NCBI RefSeq assembly: GCF_016482685.1 | Contig: NZ_JACYHF010000002.1 | Coordinates: 248,001-312,000 of the forward strand | Length of the DNA: 64,000 nt | Source: Streptomyces sp. DSM 110735 | Lineage (GTDB): Bacteria > Actinomycetota > Actinomycetes > Streptomycetales > Streptomycetaceae | Direction of reading: 5' to 3' | Shown here: in pieces, positions 44,653-53,209 of the stretch | How the letters are laid out: each line of letters begins with the position of its first letter | Numbering within the stretch: position 1 is the first letter of the stretch | The notes under the pieces: generated by a model | The model's input: only the letters and a program-made list of their open reading frames with translations | Databases searched by the model: none | What the model was told of the DNA's origin: nothing | Position numbers and translations under genes: made by a program

Positions 44653-45246
44653 CTACCGCGACATCGCCGCCGACGCGGCGAACAGCGCCCGGACAGCCCC
44701 ACGGACCTGGGCGTCGACCTTTTCAGGGGTCGAGGCGTCGAGCTTTCCGTCCAGACACAGGAAGGCCAGCCCGTGGACGACAGCCCAGACCGTGGTCGCG
44801 AGCGCGTCCGGGTCGGCGGCGCCGGGGAAGGCGCCGCGCACGATGGAGCGGACGTACTCCGATATGGCGGCGGTCGCCGCGACCCGCTCCTCACTGGTCG
44901 GGTCGCACGGCTCCGCGAACATCACCCGGAACATCGCGGGGCGGTCGAGCGCGAAACGCACATACGCGACGGCGACGGCGGCGAGGTCGTCCGGGGTCGT
45001 GGGCGCGGGGTGCGCGGCCGCCAAGTTTCCGGCGAGTTCGCGGTACCCCTCGGCGGCGACGGCGGAGACCAGCGCATCGCGGTCCGCGTAGTGGCGGTAG
45101 GGAGCCGTCGCCGACACCCCCGCCCGCCGCGCCACCGCGCGCAGCGACAGACCGGCGCTGCCGTCCTCCTCCAGCAGCCCCAGCGCGGCACGCAGACAGG
45201 CGGCGCGCAGATCGCCGTGATGGTACGAGCCGGTCGCTTGCGGCAT
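44653..45246 (-). CDS. TetR/AcrR family regulator of the redox gene group
   Basis: 197 residues. HTH: YHHGDLRAACLRAALGLLEEDGSAGLSLRAVARRAGVSATAPYRHYADRDALVSAV (about 8-63). The ligand domain is of the TetR_C_13 type seen with WHG-motif proteins (AVVHGLAFLCLDGKL). It is divergent from an Old Yellow Enzyme gene and upstream of a quinone oxidoreductase. The same 15-bp motif occurs at both flanks and at 49218-49263, making it the best candidate for the DNA-binding protein. Confidence 0.9.
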   Translation of the reverse strand: MPQATGSYHHGDLRAACLRAALGLLEEDGSAGLSLRAVARRAGVSATAPYRHYADRDALVSAVAAEGYRELAGNLAAAHPAPTTPDDLAAVAVAYVRFALDRPAMFRVMFAEPCDPTSEERVAATAAISEYVRSIVRGAFPGAADPDALATTVWAVVHGLAFLCLDGKLDASTPEKVDAQVRGAVRALFAASAAMSR

Positions 45247-45264
45247 AGGTCACACTCCTTGAAG

Positions 45265-45322
45265 TTTACGGCGCTTACATCCCTGACCTAATGTGAACGC
45301 TGCACACATTGTAAGCGATACA
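45265..45322. promoter_or_regulatory. Shared 15-bp motif in the TetR/OYE divergent region (site 2)
   Basis: A strong copy TTTACGGCGCTTACA (45265-45279; reversed TGTAAGCGCCGTAAA). Two weaker copies follow: TGTGAACGCTGCACA (45292-45306) and TGTAAGCGATACA (45310-45322). They span the 93-bp region between the divergent TetR and OYE starts. Confidence 0.65.
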
Positions 45323-45339
45323 GATCGAGAGGGAAAAGG

Positions 45340-46584
45340 ATGACCAGCGAACTGTTCTCGCCGTTGTCCCTGCGCTCCGGCCAGGTACTGCGCAACCGGA
45401 TCGCCAAGGCGGCCATGGAGGAGAACATGGCCGCCGACGGCCAGTTGCCGGGCCACGAGCTGTTCGGGCTCTACCGGCGCTGGGCCGAGGGCGGCACCGG
45501 ACTGCTCATCACCGGCAACGTCATGGTCCACGCCGAGGCGCTGACCGGACCCGCCGGTGTCGTGCTCGACGAGGCGGCGCCGCTGGAGCCGTTCACCGAG
45601 TGGGCGAAGGCGGGCCAGTCGGGGGGCGGGAAGATCTGGATGCAGATCAACCACCCCGGGCGCCAGATCGCCTCCGACATGCCCGGCGTCGTCTGGGGTC
45701 CGTCCGCCGTCGGCGTCGACCTCGGCAAGCACAGCAGCCGCTTCGGGCGCCCGGTCGCCATGACCGCCGAGCAGATCGGCGAGACCGTGACGCGGTACGC
45801 GGTGACCGCCCAGCGCGCCGAGGAGGCGGGCTTCGACGGGGTCGAGATCCATGCCGCGCACGGCTATCTGCTCTCGCAGTTCCTGTCGCCCCTGGTCAAC
45901 AAGCGCACCGACCAGTGGGGCGGCTCGCTGGAGAACCGGGCGCGGATGCTGCTGGACATCGTCCGCGCCGTACGGGCCGCGGTCTCGCCCTCCTTCGCGG
46001 TCGCGGTCAAGCTCAACTCCGCCGACTTCCAGCGCGGCGGCTTCGACGCCGACGACGCCCGTCAGGTGATCGCGATGCTCGCCCCGCTCGGCGTCGACCT
46101 GGTCGAGCTGTCCGGCGGCAGCTACGAGTCCCCGGCGATGTCCGGGCGCCCGGCGGACGCGCGCACCCAGGCTCGCGAGGCGTACTTCCTCGACCTGGCG
46201 AAGGACCTGGTCAGGACCAGCCCGCTGCCGCTCATGCTGACCGGTGGCATCACCCGGCGCGAGACCGCCGAGCGGGTCCTCGCGAGCGGAGTCGCCGTCA
46301 TCGGCATGGGCACCGCCCTCGCCGTCACGCCCGACCTGCCCGAGCGCTGGCGCACGCGCCGCGAAGCCGAACGGCAGCTCCGCCCGGTGACCTGGTCCGA
46401 CAAGGCGCTCGCCTCGGCGGCGGGCATGGCCCAGGTCCGCCACCAGATGCGCCGGATCGCCCGGGGCAGCCGCCCCACGCCCGGCACCCACCCGGCGGTC
46501 GCCCTCCTCGCGGAGCGGCGCAAGCAGCGGCGGGCGCTGCGCCGTTACCGCTCCTGGCTGGAGACGGTGCGGCGCGCCGCGTAG
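45340..46584 (+). CDS. NADH:flavin oxidoreductase (Old Yellow Enzyme family)
   Basis: 414 residues. FMN TIM barrel: LFSPLSLRSGQVLRNRIAKAAMEENMA, IWMQINHPGRQIASDM, FDGVEIHAAHGYLLSQFLSPLVNKRTDQWGGSLENR (catalytic region) and GTALAVTPDLPERW. The family reduces alpha,beta-unsaturated carbonyls or 2,4-dienoyl compounds. A Lys/Arg-rich C-terminal tail of about 60 residues carries no cofactor domain, so it is a single-domain enzyme. AGGGAAAAGG precedes the ATG. Divergent from TetR, its likely repressor. Confidence 0.92.
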   Translation: MTSELFSPLSLRSGQVLRNRIAKAAMEENMAADGQLPGHELFGLYRRWAEGGTGLLITGNVMVHAEALTGPAGVVLDEAAPLEPFTEWAKAGQSGGGKIWMQINHPGRQIASDMPGVVWGPSAVGVDLGKHSSRFGRPVAMTAEQIGETVTRYAVTAQRAEEAGFDGVEIHAAHGYLLSQFLSPLVNKRTDQWGGSLENRARMLLDIVRAVRAAVSPSFAVAVKLNSADFQRGGFDADDARQVIAMLAPLGVDLVELSGGSYESPAMSGRPADARTQAREAYFLDLAKDLVRTSPLPLMLTGGITRRETAERVLASGVAVIGMGTALAVTPDLPERWRTRREAERQLRPVTWSDKALASAAGMAQVRHQMRRIARGSRPTPGTHPAVALLAERRKQRRALRRYRSWLETVRRAA

Positions 46585-46604
46585 CGCGGACCCTTCCCGC
46601 ACAG

Positions 46605-46641
46605 CGAGGCGGCGCGACTCCAACGGAGCCGCGCCGCCTCG
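46605..46641. terminator. Bidirectional terminator between OYE and ALDH genes
   Basis: Perfect 12-bp stem CGAGGCGGCGCG (46605-46616) and CGCGCCGCCTCG (46630-46641) with a 13-nt loop, located between the convergent stops at 46584 and 46650. Confidence 0.78.
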
Positions 46642-46649
46642 GTGTTGGT

Positions 46650-48260
46650 TCAGCGGGAGCCGATCACCTTCAGCACCTTCAGCGCGCCGGTCAGCAGTGC
46701 CGCCCACGTCTCGGGCGGGATGCTCTTCGGCGGGGTGAACCCCTGGACGCGCTGGTGGGCAACGGTCTGCGCCTCGGTGTACTTGAGGATGCCCTCCGCG
46801 CCGTGACGGCGACCGAGCCCGGAGTCGCCCATGCCGCCCATCGGCGCGTCGACACTCCCCCATGCGGCGGCGAACGCCTCGTTGACGTTGACGGTGCCCG
46901 CGTGCAGCCGGGCGGCGACGGCGCGCCCCCGAGAGGAACTACGGGACCAGACACTGGCGTTGAGACCGTACGGCGTGGCGTTGGCGCGCGCGATCGCCTC
47001 GCTGTCGTCGCGGACGGGGTAGACCGACACGACGGGCCCGAAGGTCTCGTGCTCGTACAGCGTCATGTCGGGCGTGACACCGGCGAGGATGGTCGGCTCG
47101 TAGAACAGCGGTCCCAGGTCCGGGCGTGCCCTGCCGCCCGCGAGGACCTTCGCCCCCTTGGCCACGGCGTCGTCGACGTGCTCGGTGACGGTCTTGAGCT
47201 GGGCGGGCGTGGTGAGGCTGCCGACATCGCAACCGAAGTCGTACGCGCCACCGACCTTGAGCCGCTTCGCGCGCGCGACGAACGCGTCCACGAACTGGTC
47301 GTGGACCGACTCCGCGACGTACAAGCGCTCGACGGAGACGCAGAGCTGTCCCGCCGAGGGGAAGCACGCGGCGACGGCGCCGTCGGCTGCCTTCTCGATG
47401 TCCGCGTCATCCAGCACCAACATGGCGTTCTTGCCGCCGAGTTCGAGGGAGGCGCCGATGAGCCGCTCCCCCGCGTCCCGCGCGATCTTTCGGCCGCTGG
47501 CGGTGGAACCGGTGAACATCATGTAGTCGGCGCCCGCCATCAGCGCCCCGCCGATGGAGCTGCCCCGCCCGATCACCATCTGCCAGACACCGGACGGCAG
47601 TCCGGCCTCCCGCATCAGCTCCAGCGACCACAGCGCGGTGAGCGCGGTCTGCGTATCGGGCTTCTGGACGACGGCGTTGCCGGCCATCAGCGCCGCGATG
47701 GCGTCACTGGCGGCCATGCTCAGCGGGTAGTTCCAGGGCGAGACGACCGCGACGACGCCCTTGGGGTGGCGCAGTTCGGTGGTGTGGGTGAGCAGCGGGA
47801 TCGCGCCCCGGCGGCGCTTGGGCGCCAGGTAACGGGCGCCGTTGCGGGCGTAGTAGCGGGACACGATGGCGATGTCCACGACTTCGAGGAACGCGTCCCG
47901 GCGGGTCTTGCCGTTCTCCGCCTGCATGAGGTCGAGCGCCTCTTCCCGGCGGGCGAGGACGAGGTCGTGGAAGCGCAGCAGGATCTGCTTGCGGCGGCTC
48001 AACGGGGTGGCGGCCCAGGCGCGTTGGGCGATGCGGGCCCGCGCGAAGGCGTCCTTCACGTCGGCGGGCACGGAGACCGGGAGGTCGGCCAGGGGTGCAC
48101 CGGTGTAGGGGGCGGTGGTGGTCACGCGTACGGCGTCGGGGGCGGCGGTGACGCGTGCCGCGAGCCGCTCGATCCGCTCCGGCGTCAGGGACGCGGGCAG
48201 GGGGGCACGGGAGGCTCGGGCGGTGGAGGCTTGGGCGGTGGAGGCTTGGGCGGTGGTCAT
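46650..48260 (-). CDS. Succinate-semialdehyde-type aldehyde dehydrogenase
   Basis: 536 residues. Seen: VSPWNYPLSMAASDAI, NAVVQKPDTQTALTAL, FTGSTASGRKIA, the Glu of LELGGKNAM, catalytic Cys in SAGQLCVSVERLY, HETFGPVVSVYP and a C-terminal APMGGMGDSGLGRRHG. The family (SSADH-like, GabD2 group) oxidises aldehydes with NADP+. The first 20 residues are an Ala/Ser/Thr-rich repeat encoded by a 15-bp tandem repeat. It is 14 bp downstream of the acetoacetate-decarboxylase-like gene, so one operon. Confidence 0.92.
   Translation of the reverse strand: MTTAQASTAQASTARASRAPLPASLTPERIERLAARVTAAPDAVRVTTTAPYTGAPLADLPVSVPADVKDAFARARIAQRAWAATPLSRRKQILLRFHDLVLARREEALDLMQAENGKTRRDAFLEVVDIAIVSRYYARNGARYLAPKRRRGAIPLLTHTTELRHPKGVVAVVSPWNYPLSMAASDAIAALMAGNAVVQKPDTQTALTALWSLELMREAGLPSGVWQMVIGRGSSIGGALMAGADYMMFTGSTASGRKIARDAGERLIGASLELGGKNAMLVLDDADIEKAADGAVAACFPSAGQLCVSVERLYVAESVHDQFVDAFVARAKRLKVGGAYDFGCDVGSLTTPAQLKTVTEHVDDAVAKGAKVLAGGRARPDLGPLFYEPTILAGVTPDMTLYEHETFGPVVSVYPVRDDSEAIARANATPYGLNASVWSRSSSRGRAVAARLHAGTVNVNEAFAAAWGSVDAPMGGMGDSGLGRRHGAEGILKYTEAQTVAHQRVQGFTPPKSIPPETWAALLTGALKVLKVIGSR
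48216..48258. repeat. 15-bp tandem repeat at the ALDH N-terminus
   Basis: Near three copies of a 15-bp unit containing GGCGGTGGAGGCTTG, in frame with the ALDH start, encoding the STAQA/STAQA/STARA repeat. Probably a slippage product in a disordered leader. Confidence 0.65.
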
Positions 48261-48274
48261 GGCGGGCTCCTCGC

Positions 48275-49195
48275 TTACCGGCTGCGGACCGAGGTCGGGA
48301 CCGGCATGTGCAGGGCGAGCTGCCCCTCGGTCACGACGTCGAACTGGATGGTCCGCATCGGCTTGAGGGAGCGCAGGTCGTCGGCCATCCGCCCCTCCCC
48401 CACCGTGAACTGGAGATCGCGCGGGACGAGCGAGGTGCCCGCGGAGAGCACGTTGGTCTGGCTCAGGGTCGAGTGCCACGCGCCGTTGATCGAGGTGTAC
48501 GAGGTGAGCGACGCGACGCGCTTGCCGCTCGGGAAGCTGTTCTGGGCCGGGGTGGGCGCCGAGAGCGCGAGGTCGATGCCGCCCGCGTCGTTCGCCACGC
48601 GCGCGGTCGTGCGGTGGGCGTCGATGTCGACGTCCAGACCGGTCACCCACTTGGGGAAACCGTAGCCGTCGTGTCCGCGCACCTGGGCGATCTCGGTGCT
48701 GACCGGCAGGGACAGCACATAGGAGTCGAGGTGCTCGTTCTTGAGCGCGGCGACGAGGTCGAAGAAGCCGAGCTTCCCGTGCCGGGCGGGCTTCACCGCG
48801 ATGCCGACGGCGGCTTCGGTGTAGAAGTCGATGTCGCACACGTCGTACCGGAAGAACATCGCGGAGACCAGACCGAGCCCGGGCGCGACCTCCAGCGGGG
48901 CCAGCTCGCGGGGCAGCCGGGAGCGGATGGCGCGGGTGGGCGCGAGCATCGTGAGCCGGGCGGTGGAGATGCGGTAGTAGAAGTTCGGGGTGAGGGTCTC
49001 GCCGATGGGCGAGTCGACCTTGGTCTTCGGCAGCTTCCGGAAGAAGTCGACACCGCTGACGCGGGGGTCACGGGCGACCTCGTCGAGGTCGGTGTCCATC
49101 CGGTAGCGGTCGTAGAGACCGCCCTTGGGGACGGTGACCGCGCGACCGCCGAGGTCGGCCTTGACGGTGTCGGGCTGGGGCTGGGACGAGGGCAT
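48275..49195 (-). CDS. Acetoacetate decarboxylase family protein
   Basis: 306 residues of the ADC fold. FYYRISTARLTMLAP, FFRYDVCDIDFYTEAAVGI and the core EIAQVRGHDGYGFPKWVTGLDV are seen. The GFPK Lys aligns with the Schiff-base Lys of acetoacetate decarboxylase, but the following Lys that tunes it is Trp here, and the preceding Glu is Asp; it may therefore have another Schiff-base activity, as known for ADC-like aldolase/dehydratases. ATG 49195 is chosen since the earlier ATG at 49216 would lie at the edge of the operator. Upstream of the ALDH in one operon. Confidence 0.85.
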   Translation of the reverse strand: MPSSQPQPDTVKADLGGRAVTVPKGGLYDRYRMDTDLDEVARDPRVSGVDFFRKLPKTKVDSPIGETLTPNFYYRISTARLTMLAPTRAIRSRLPRELAPLEVAPGLGLVSAMFFRYDVCDIDFYTEAAVGIAVKPARHGKLGFFDLVAALKNEHLDSYVLSLPVSTEIAQVRGHDGYGFPKWVTGLDVDIDAHRTTARVANDAGGIDLALSAPTPAQNSFPSGKRVASLTSYTSINGAWHSTLSQTNVLSAGTSLVPRDLQFTVGEGRMADDLRSLKPMRTIQFDVVTEGQLALHMPVPTSVRSR

Positions 49196-49217
49196 GGAGA
49201 GGCTCCCGGATCGCATG

Positions 49218-49263
49218 TTGACGGTGATTACATCAGCGTAGCCACCAATGTAAGCACCGTCAA
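49218..49263. promoter_or_regulatory. Inverted pair of the shared 15-bp motif (site 3)
   Basis: TTGACGGTGATTACA (49218-49232) and TGTAAGCACCGTCAA (49249-49263) face each other across 16 bp, just upstream of the ADC-like gene. Thirteen to fourteen of 15 positions match each other, and most match sites at 44600 and 45265, about 4-5 kb away. Confidence 0.75.
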
Positions 49264-49286
49264 CACATGCGATCGCGCCCGCTGTC

Positions 49287-50264
49287 TCAGTCGTCCTGGT
49301 GCAGGGCGTTCCCCAGGAAGTCGATGGCGATCTTGCGGGCGATGTTGGCCGCCTTGGTGTCGCGCAGGCTGTCCAGGAGGAGGAAGTCGTGGACCATGCC
49401 CGCGACGCGGACCGAGGTGACGTCGTTGCCCGCCTCGCGGAGCTTGTTGGCGTACTTCTCGCCCTCGTCGCGCAGCACGTCCGCCTCGTCGGTGATGACC
49501 AGGGTGGGCGGCAGCCCCTGCAGCTCCTCCAGGCTGGCCCGGAGCGGGGAGGCGTAGATCTCGGCGCGCTGGGCGGGGTCGGTGGTGTAGGCGTCCCAGA
49601 ACCACTTCATGGCGTCGCGGGTGAGGTAGTAGCCCTCGGCGAACTGGTGGTACGACGGCGTGTCGAAGTTGGCGTCGGTCACCGGGTACAGCAGGCACTG
49701 TGCCTTGAGGTCGATCCCGCCGCGGTCCTTGTTCATCAGCGCGAACACCGCCGACATGTCACCGCCGACCGACTCGCCGGTCACGGCGATGCGCGAGGTG
49801 TCCATGCCGTGCTCCGCGCCGTGCTTGAGGACCCACTGGCCCACGGCGTAGTTCTGCTCCACCTGGGTGGGGTACTTCGCCTCGGGCGCGCGGTCGTAGA
49901 CCGGGAAGACGCCCGCGGCACCGGCGCCGACGGTGAGTTCGCGGAAGAGCCGGTCGTGGGTCTTGTCGTCACCGAAGACCCAGCCCGCGCCGTGGATGTA
50001 GAACAGCACGGGCAGCGGACCGGTCACGCCCTTGGGGCGGATGATGCGGGTGCGGACGGTCCCCCACTCACCGGCGTCGACGTCGACCCACTCCTCGTCG
50101 ACCTCGGGGCGGGGCACGCTGGTGTCGCTCTGCAGGTCGGCGAGGATGGCGCGACCCTGCTCCGGCGGGACCTCGTAGATCCGGGGGTGCGGGTCGGTCG
50201 CCTCGGCCAGTTCCTTCGCGGCGGGTTCGAGGTACGGGGTGACGGGCGGCGGGATGTCGGTCAT
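49287..50264 (-). CDS. Alpha/beta hydrolase (HSL-type esterase/lipase)
   Basis: 325 residues. Oxyanion motif HGAGWVFGD (about residue 90), nucleophile Ser in GESVGGDMS (about 165), Asp in ITDEADVLRDEG and His in GMVHDFLLLD: a full hormone-sensitive-lipase-type triad. It hydrolyses short esters or similar. ATG 50264 follows AAGGAGTGG. It lies upstream of the ADC/ALDH operon and downstream of a TetR gene, all on the minus strand. Confidence 0.92.
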   Translation of the reverse strand: MTDIPPPVTPYLEPAAKELAEATDPHPRIYEVPPEQGRAILADLQSDTSVPRPEVDEEWVDVDAGEWGTVRTRIIRPKGVTGPLPVLFYIHGAGWVFGDDKTHDRLFRELTVGAGAAGVFPVYDRAPEAKYPTQVEQNYAVGQWVLKHGAEHGMDTSRIAVTGESVGGDMSAVFALMNKDRGGIDLKAQCLLYPVTDANFDTPSYHQFAEGYYLTRDAMKWFWDAYTTDPAQRAEIYASPLRASLEELQGLPPTLVITDEADVLRDEGEKYANKLREAGNDVTSVRVAGMVHDFLLLDSLRDTKAANIARKIAIDFLGNALHQDD

Positions 50265-50430
50265 GGCCACTCCTTGGGACGGGCACACGAGTTGGTCGTC
50301 GCGCGGCTTCTCCAGCCGCTGGTGGTGACGGCTACCCCGAGGTGGAGATCACCCGCACGTGTGAGGTGGAGATCCCCTTGTCCATGTTTGGCGCCCGCGC
50401 CGTGGGGCGCAACCGGCCGCCCCGCGCGTT

Positions 50431-50496
50431 GCCCGGCTCGGGCACGAGGGCTGCCCGGCTCGTCTACGGGAGCTGCCCGGCTCGGGTACGAGCCCC
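50431..50496. repeat. Three tandem copies of a 22-bp repeat
   Basis: Units start with GCCCGGCTCG at 50431, 50453 and 50475 (period 22); the first and third also share GGGCACGAG/GGGTACGAG. They fill part of the 240-bp gap between the esterase start and the TetR stop. Function unknown; they could form alternative hairpins. Confidence 0.7.
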
Positions 50497-50504
50497 CGCC
50501 GGGC

Positions 50505-51122
50505 TCAGGCGCCGGAGGGCTCGTGCGGGATGCGCACGAACCCGAAGACCTCACCGACGAGGTCCGCGAGAGACCGCCCCCCGGCGTCGTCGGCCCAGCG
50601 TTCGAGGGCGACGTCGAAGCAGGCCAGGGCGGTGTTGACCATGGTCCGCGCCTTCAGCTCGGCGACCGGACCCCCGCTGTCGATCCGGGCGGCGATCTCC
50701 GGTACGAGGGCGCCGGTCCAGGCCAGGTGCTTCTCCAGGTACCGGGCGCGCAGGGCGGGGGTGTGACAGATGACCCGGGTCGCCCGCTTCCAGCGCCCCG
50801 CGTCGGCGTCCATCTGCTCGGCCGCCACGACGAAGGTGTCGCGCAGGGCGTCCCAGGCAGGCTGCCCGTCGAGGTGGCGGCACAGCTCCTCGCGGACCTC
50901 CTCGGCACCGGGGACGCGGTCGCCGAAGACGACGTCCTCCTTGTTGCCGAAGTAGCGGAAGAAGCTGCGCTGGGAGATACCGGCCGCGCGCGCGATGTCG
51001 GCGACGGTCACCTGCTCGTAGCCGGAGGCGTCGAACAGCTCCAGAGCCGTGTCGGACAGTGCCTCCGTGACGAGCCGACGGGTTCTCAGGCGCAGCCCGG
51101 GCGCGGTGGTGGTCTCCCTCAT
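50505..51122 (-). CDS. TetR/AcrR family transcriptional regulator
   Basis: 205 residues. HTH LVTEALSDTALELFDASGYEQVTVADIARAAGISQRSFFRYFGNKEDVVFG (about 17-67), then a TetR_C_17-like helical domain. Divergent from a PfpI-family gene with a 15-bp palindrome between them. It probably represses the PfpI/saccharopine-reductase pair and itself. Confidence 0.92.
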   Translation of the reverse strand: MRETTTAPGLRLRTRRLVTEALSDTALELFDASGYEQVTVADIARAAGISQRSFFRYFGNKEDVVFGDRVPGAEEVREELCRHLDGQPAWDALRDTFVVAAEQMDADAGRWKRATRVICHTPALRARYLEKHLAWTGALVPEIAARIDSGGPVAELKARTMVNTALACFDVALERWADDAGGRSLADLVGEVFGFVRIPHEPSGA

Positions 51123-51147
51123 ACCGAGAGGCTATCAGTGCCGAACT

Positions 51148-51162
51148 TGGCACACTGTGCCA
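51148..51162. promoter_or_regulatory. Palindromic TetR operator
   Basis: TGGCACACTGTGCCA, perfect 7-bp arms around one base, 26 bp from the TetR start. A further GTGCC (51139-51143) and a GTGGC (51166-51170) on either side extend the repeat pattern, possibly allowing two dimers. Confidence 0.7.
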
Positions 51163-51291
51163 GAAGTGGCGTACGGTGTTGGGCGCGGGGTGTTCGCCGC
51201 CCTGGGAACCAGTCGTAGAACCCGCCGTACCGGCGCCTGCCACAGCTCTTCGCGGGTCGTCGTGGGTCGTCACCACAAGGGAGAAACAGCC

Positions 51292-51996
51292 ATGACCAAG
51301 GTCCTCTTCGTCGTCTCCGCGGCCGACCACTGGACGCTGAACGACGGAACCGAGCACCCCTCGGGCTACTGGGGCGAGGAGCTGGCGATGCCCCACAAGA
51401 TCTTCAGCGAGGCGGGCTGGGAGATCACGATCGCCACCCCGGGCGGCAAGCCCCCCACGCTGGACCGGCTGAGCATGTCCCGCACCGCGGGTCTGCCCGG
51501 CAAGCTGCGCGAGGTCGGCGAGTACCTGGACTCGATCCAGGCTCAACTGGACGCTCCGCGTCCGCTGGACGAGATCGACCCCGCCGCGTACGACCTGGTC
51601 TTCTACCCCGGCGGGCACGGTCCGATGGAGGACCTGGCGTACGACGAGGTGTCGGGCGCGGTGCTCACCCGGGTCCTGGACTCCGGCAAGCCGCTGGCCC
51701 TGCTGTGCCACGCCCCGGCGGCGACCCTGGCCGCCCGGAACGCGGACGGCTCGTGGCCGTTCGCCGGGTACCGGATGACGGGTCTGTCCAACACCGAGGA
51801 GAAGCTCAACAGCTTCGGCCGCAAGGCGCCCTGGCTGCTGGAGGACCGGCTGCGCGAGGAGGGCGCGGACTACGTCAAGGCGCGCCTGCCGCTGCTGCCG
51901 TTCGTGGTGGTGGACCGCAATCTGTACACGGGCCAGAACCCGACGTCCTCCGAGCGCCTGGCCAAGCGCCTGGTGTCGGACCTGAACGACCGCTGA
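51292..51996 (+). CDS. DJ-1/PfpI (Hsp31-like) family protein
   Basis: 234 residues. Nucleophile elbow ALLCHAPAATL with the reactive Cys, glycine loop FYPGGHGPMEDL, and an early conserved Glu in GEELAMPH. The longer Hsp31/YajL-like group includes glyoxalases and deglycase-like or chaperone proteins that handle reactive aldehydes. AAGGGAGAAAC precedes the ATG. Followed after 35 bp by the saccharopine-reductase-like gene on the same strand. Confidence 0.9.
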   Translation: MTKVLFVVSAADHWTLNDGTEHPSGYWGEELAMPHKIFSEAGWEITIATPGGKPPTLDRLSMSRTAGLPGKLREVGEYLDSIQAQLDAPRPLDEIDPAAYDLVFYPGGHGPMEDLAYDEVSGAVLTRVLDSGKPLALLCHAPAATLAARNADGSWPFAGYRMTGLSNTEEKLNSFGRKAPWLLEDRLREEGADYVKARLPLLPFVVVDRNLYTGQNPTSSERLAKRLVSDLNDR

Positions 51997-52031
51997 ACCG
52001 CGCCGTCCCGCACACCGAGGAGCACACCCCG

Positions 52032-53141
52032 ATGAGCAGCCGCATCCTTCTCCTGGGCGCCACCGGCTACACCGGCGGCCTGGTCCTGAACGCCCTGCTG
52101 CGCCGAGGCGTCCGGCCGACCCTGGCAGGCCGCAACGCCACCGCCCTCGCGGCACTCGCCGAACGGTCCGGCGGACTCGACCACGTGGTGGTGGACGCCA
52201 CGGACACCGCGGACCTGAAACGGCACCTGCGGCGCGGGGACGTACTGGTCACCACCGTCGGTCCCTTCGAACGCCTCGGCCACTCCGCCGCCGCGGCCGC
52301 GGCGGAGACCGGTGCCCACTACGTCGACTCCACCGGCGAGGTCGGCTTCGTCCGCACCGTGCGCGACCGGTACGGCGAGCGCGCCCGCGAGACCGGCGCG
52401 GTCATGCTCCCGGCGTTCGGCTACGACTACGTCCCCGGCATCCTCGCGGGCACGCTCGCCGCCCGTCAGGCGGGTGCCGCCGTACGCGCCCTGGACATCG
52501 GCTACTTCGCGACCGGACCGCTCTGGCGCGGCATCAGCAAGGGCACCCGTACGACCATGCGCGACGGTCTCACCCTGCCGTCACCGACCTGGCGCGGACA
52601 CCGGCTGGCGGAGGAACGCACCGCGTCCCGCGTGCACGAGTTCGACGTCCAGGGCCGGCGCAAGTCCGCCTTCCTCGTCTCCGGCACGGAAGTCCTCTTC
52701 CTCCCGGGCGACTTCCCCGCCCTGAGCGACGTCACGGTCTTCAACGGCTGGTTCCCCGCCCTGAGCCGTCCCCTCACCCTGATCTCCGCCGTCGCCAACG
52801 CCCTGATCCGCCTCCCCGGCGGCCACCACCTCACCAGCCTCCTCACCCTCCCCCTCACCTTCGGCCCACCCGGCGGACCCGACACCACCGAACGCGCCCG
52901 CACCCGCTCCTACGTCGTCGCCGTCGCCTCGACGGGAACGCGTGGCACTCCGCCCCTCGCGGAAGTCCGCCTCGAAGGTCCGAGCGCGTACAGCCTCACC
53001 GGCGAGTTGATGGCCTGGGCGGCACAACGCCTCGCCGCGGGCGCCGGTGAGGTCGCGGGAGTGGTGGGACCGGTCGAGGCGTTCGGGCTGGAGGCGCTGC
53101 GGGAGGGGTGCGCGGAGATGGGGCTGGTGCCAGAGCCGTGA
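52032..53141 (+). CDS. Saccharopine dehydrogenase-like / trans-acting enoyl reductase-type protein
   Basis: 369 residues. N-terminal Rossmann motif ILLLGATGYTGGLVLNALLRRG, then TVGPFERLGHSAAAAAAETGAHYVDSTGE, as in the saccharopine dehydrogenase NADP-binding superfamily (which also includes mycobacterial trans-acting enoyl reductases). The substrate cannot be told. GAGGAGCAC precedes the ATG. Likely co-transcribed with the PfpI gene. Confidence 0.88.
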   Translation: MSSRILLLGATGYTGGLVLNALLRRGVRPTLAGRNATALAALAERSGGLDHVVVDATDTADLKRHLRRGDVLVTTVGPFERLGHSAAAAAAETGAHYVDSTGEVGFVRTVRDRYGERARETGAVMLPAFGYDYVPGILAGTLAARQAGAAVRALDIGYFATGPLWRGISKGTRTTMRDGLTLPSPTWRGHRLAEERTASRVHEFDVQGRRKSAFLVSGTEVLFLPGDFPALSDVTVFNGWFPALSRPLTLISAVANALIRLPGGHHLTSLLTLPLTFGPPGGPDTTERARTRSYVVAVASTGTRGTPPLAEVRLEGPSAYSLTGELMAWAAQRLAAGAGEVAGVVGPVEAFGLEALREGCAEMGLVPEP

Positions 53142-53209
53142 GGTCGCGCGTGGCCGTCGGCTCTGCGTCGCCGTACCGTGAGCCCGGACACCGCCGCCGC
53201 GCTCCTCCC

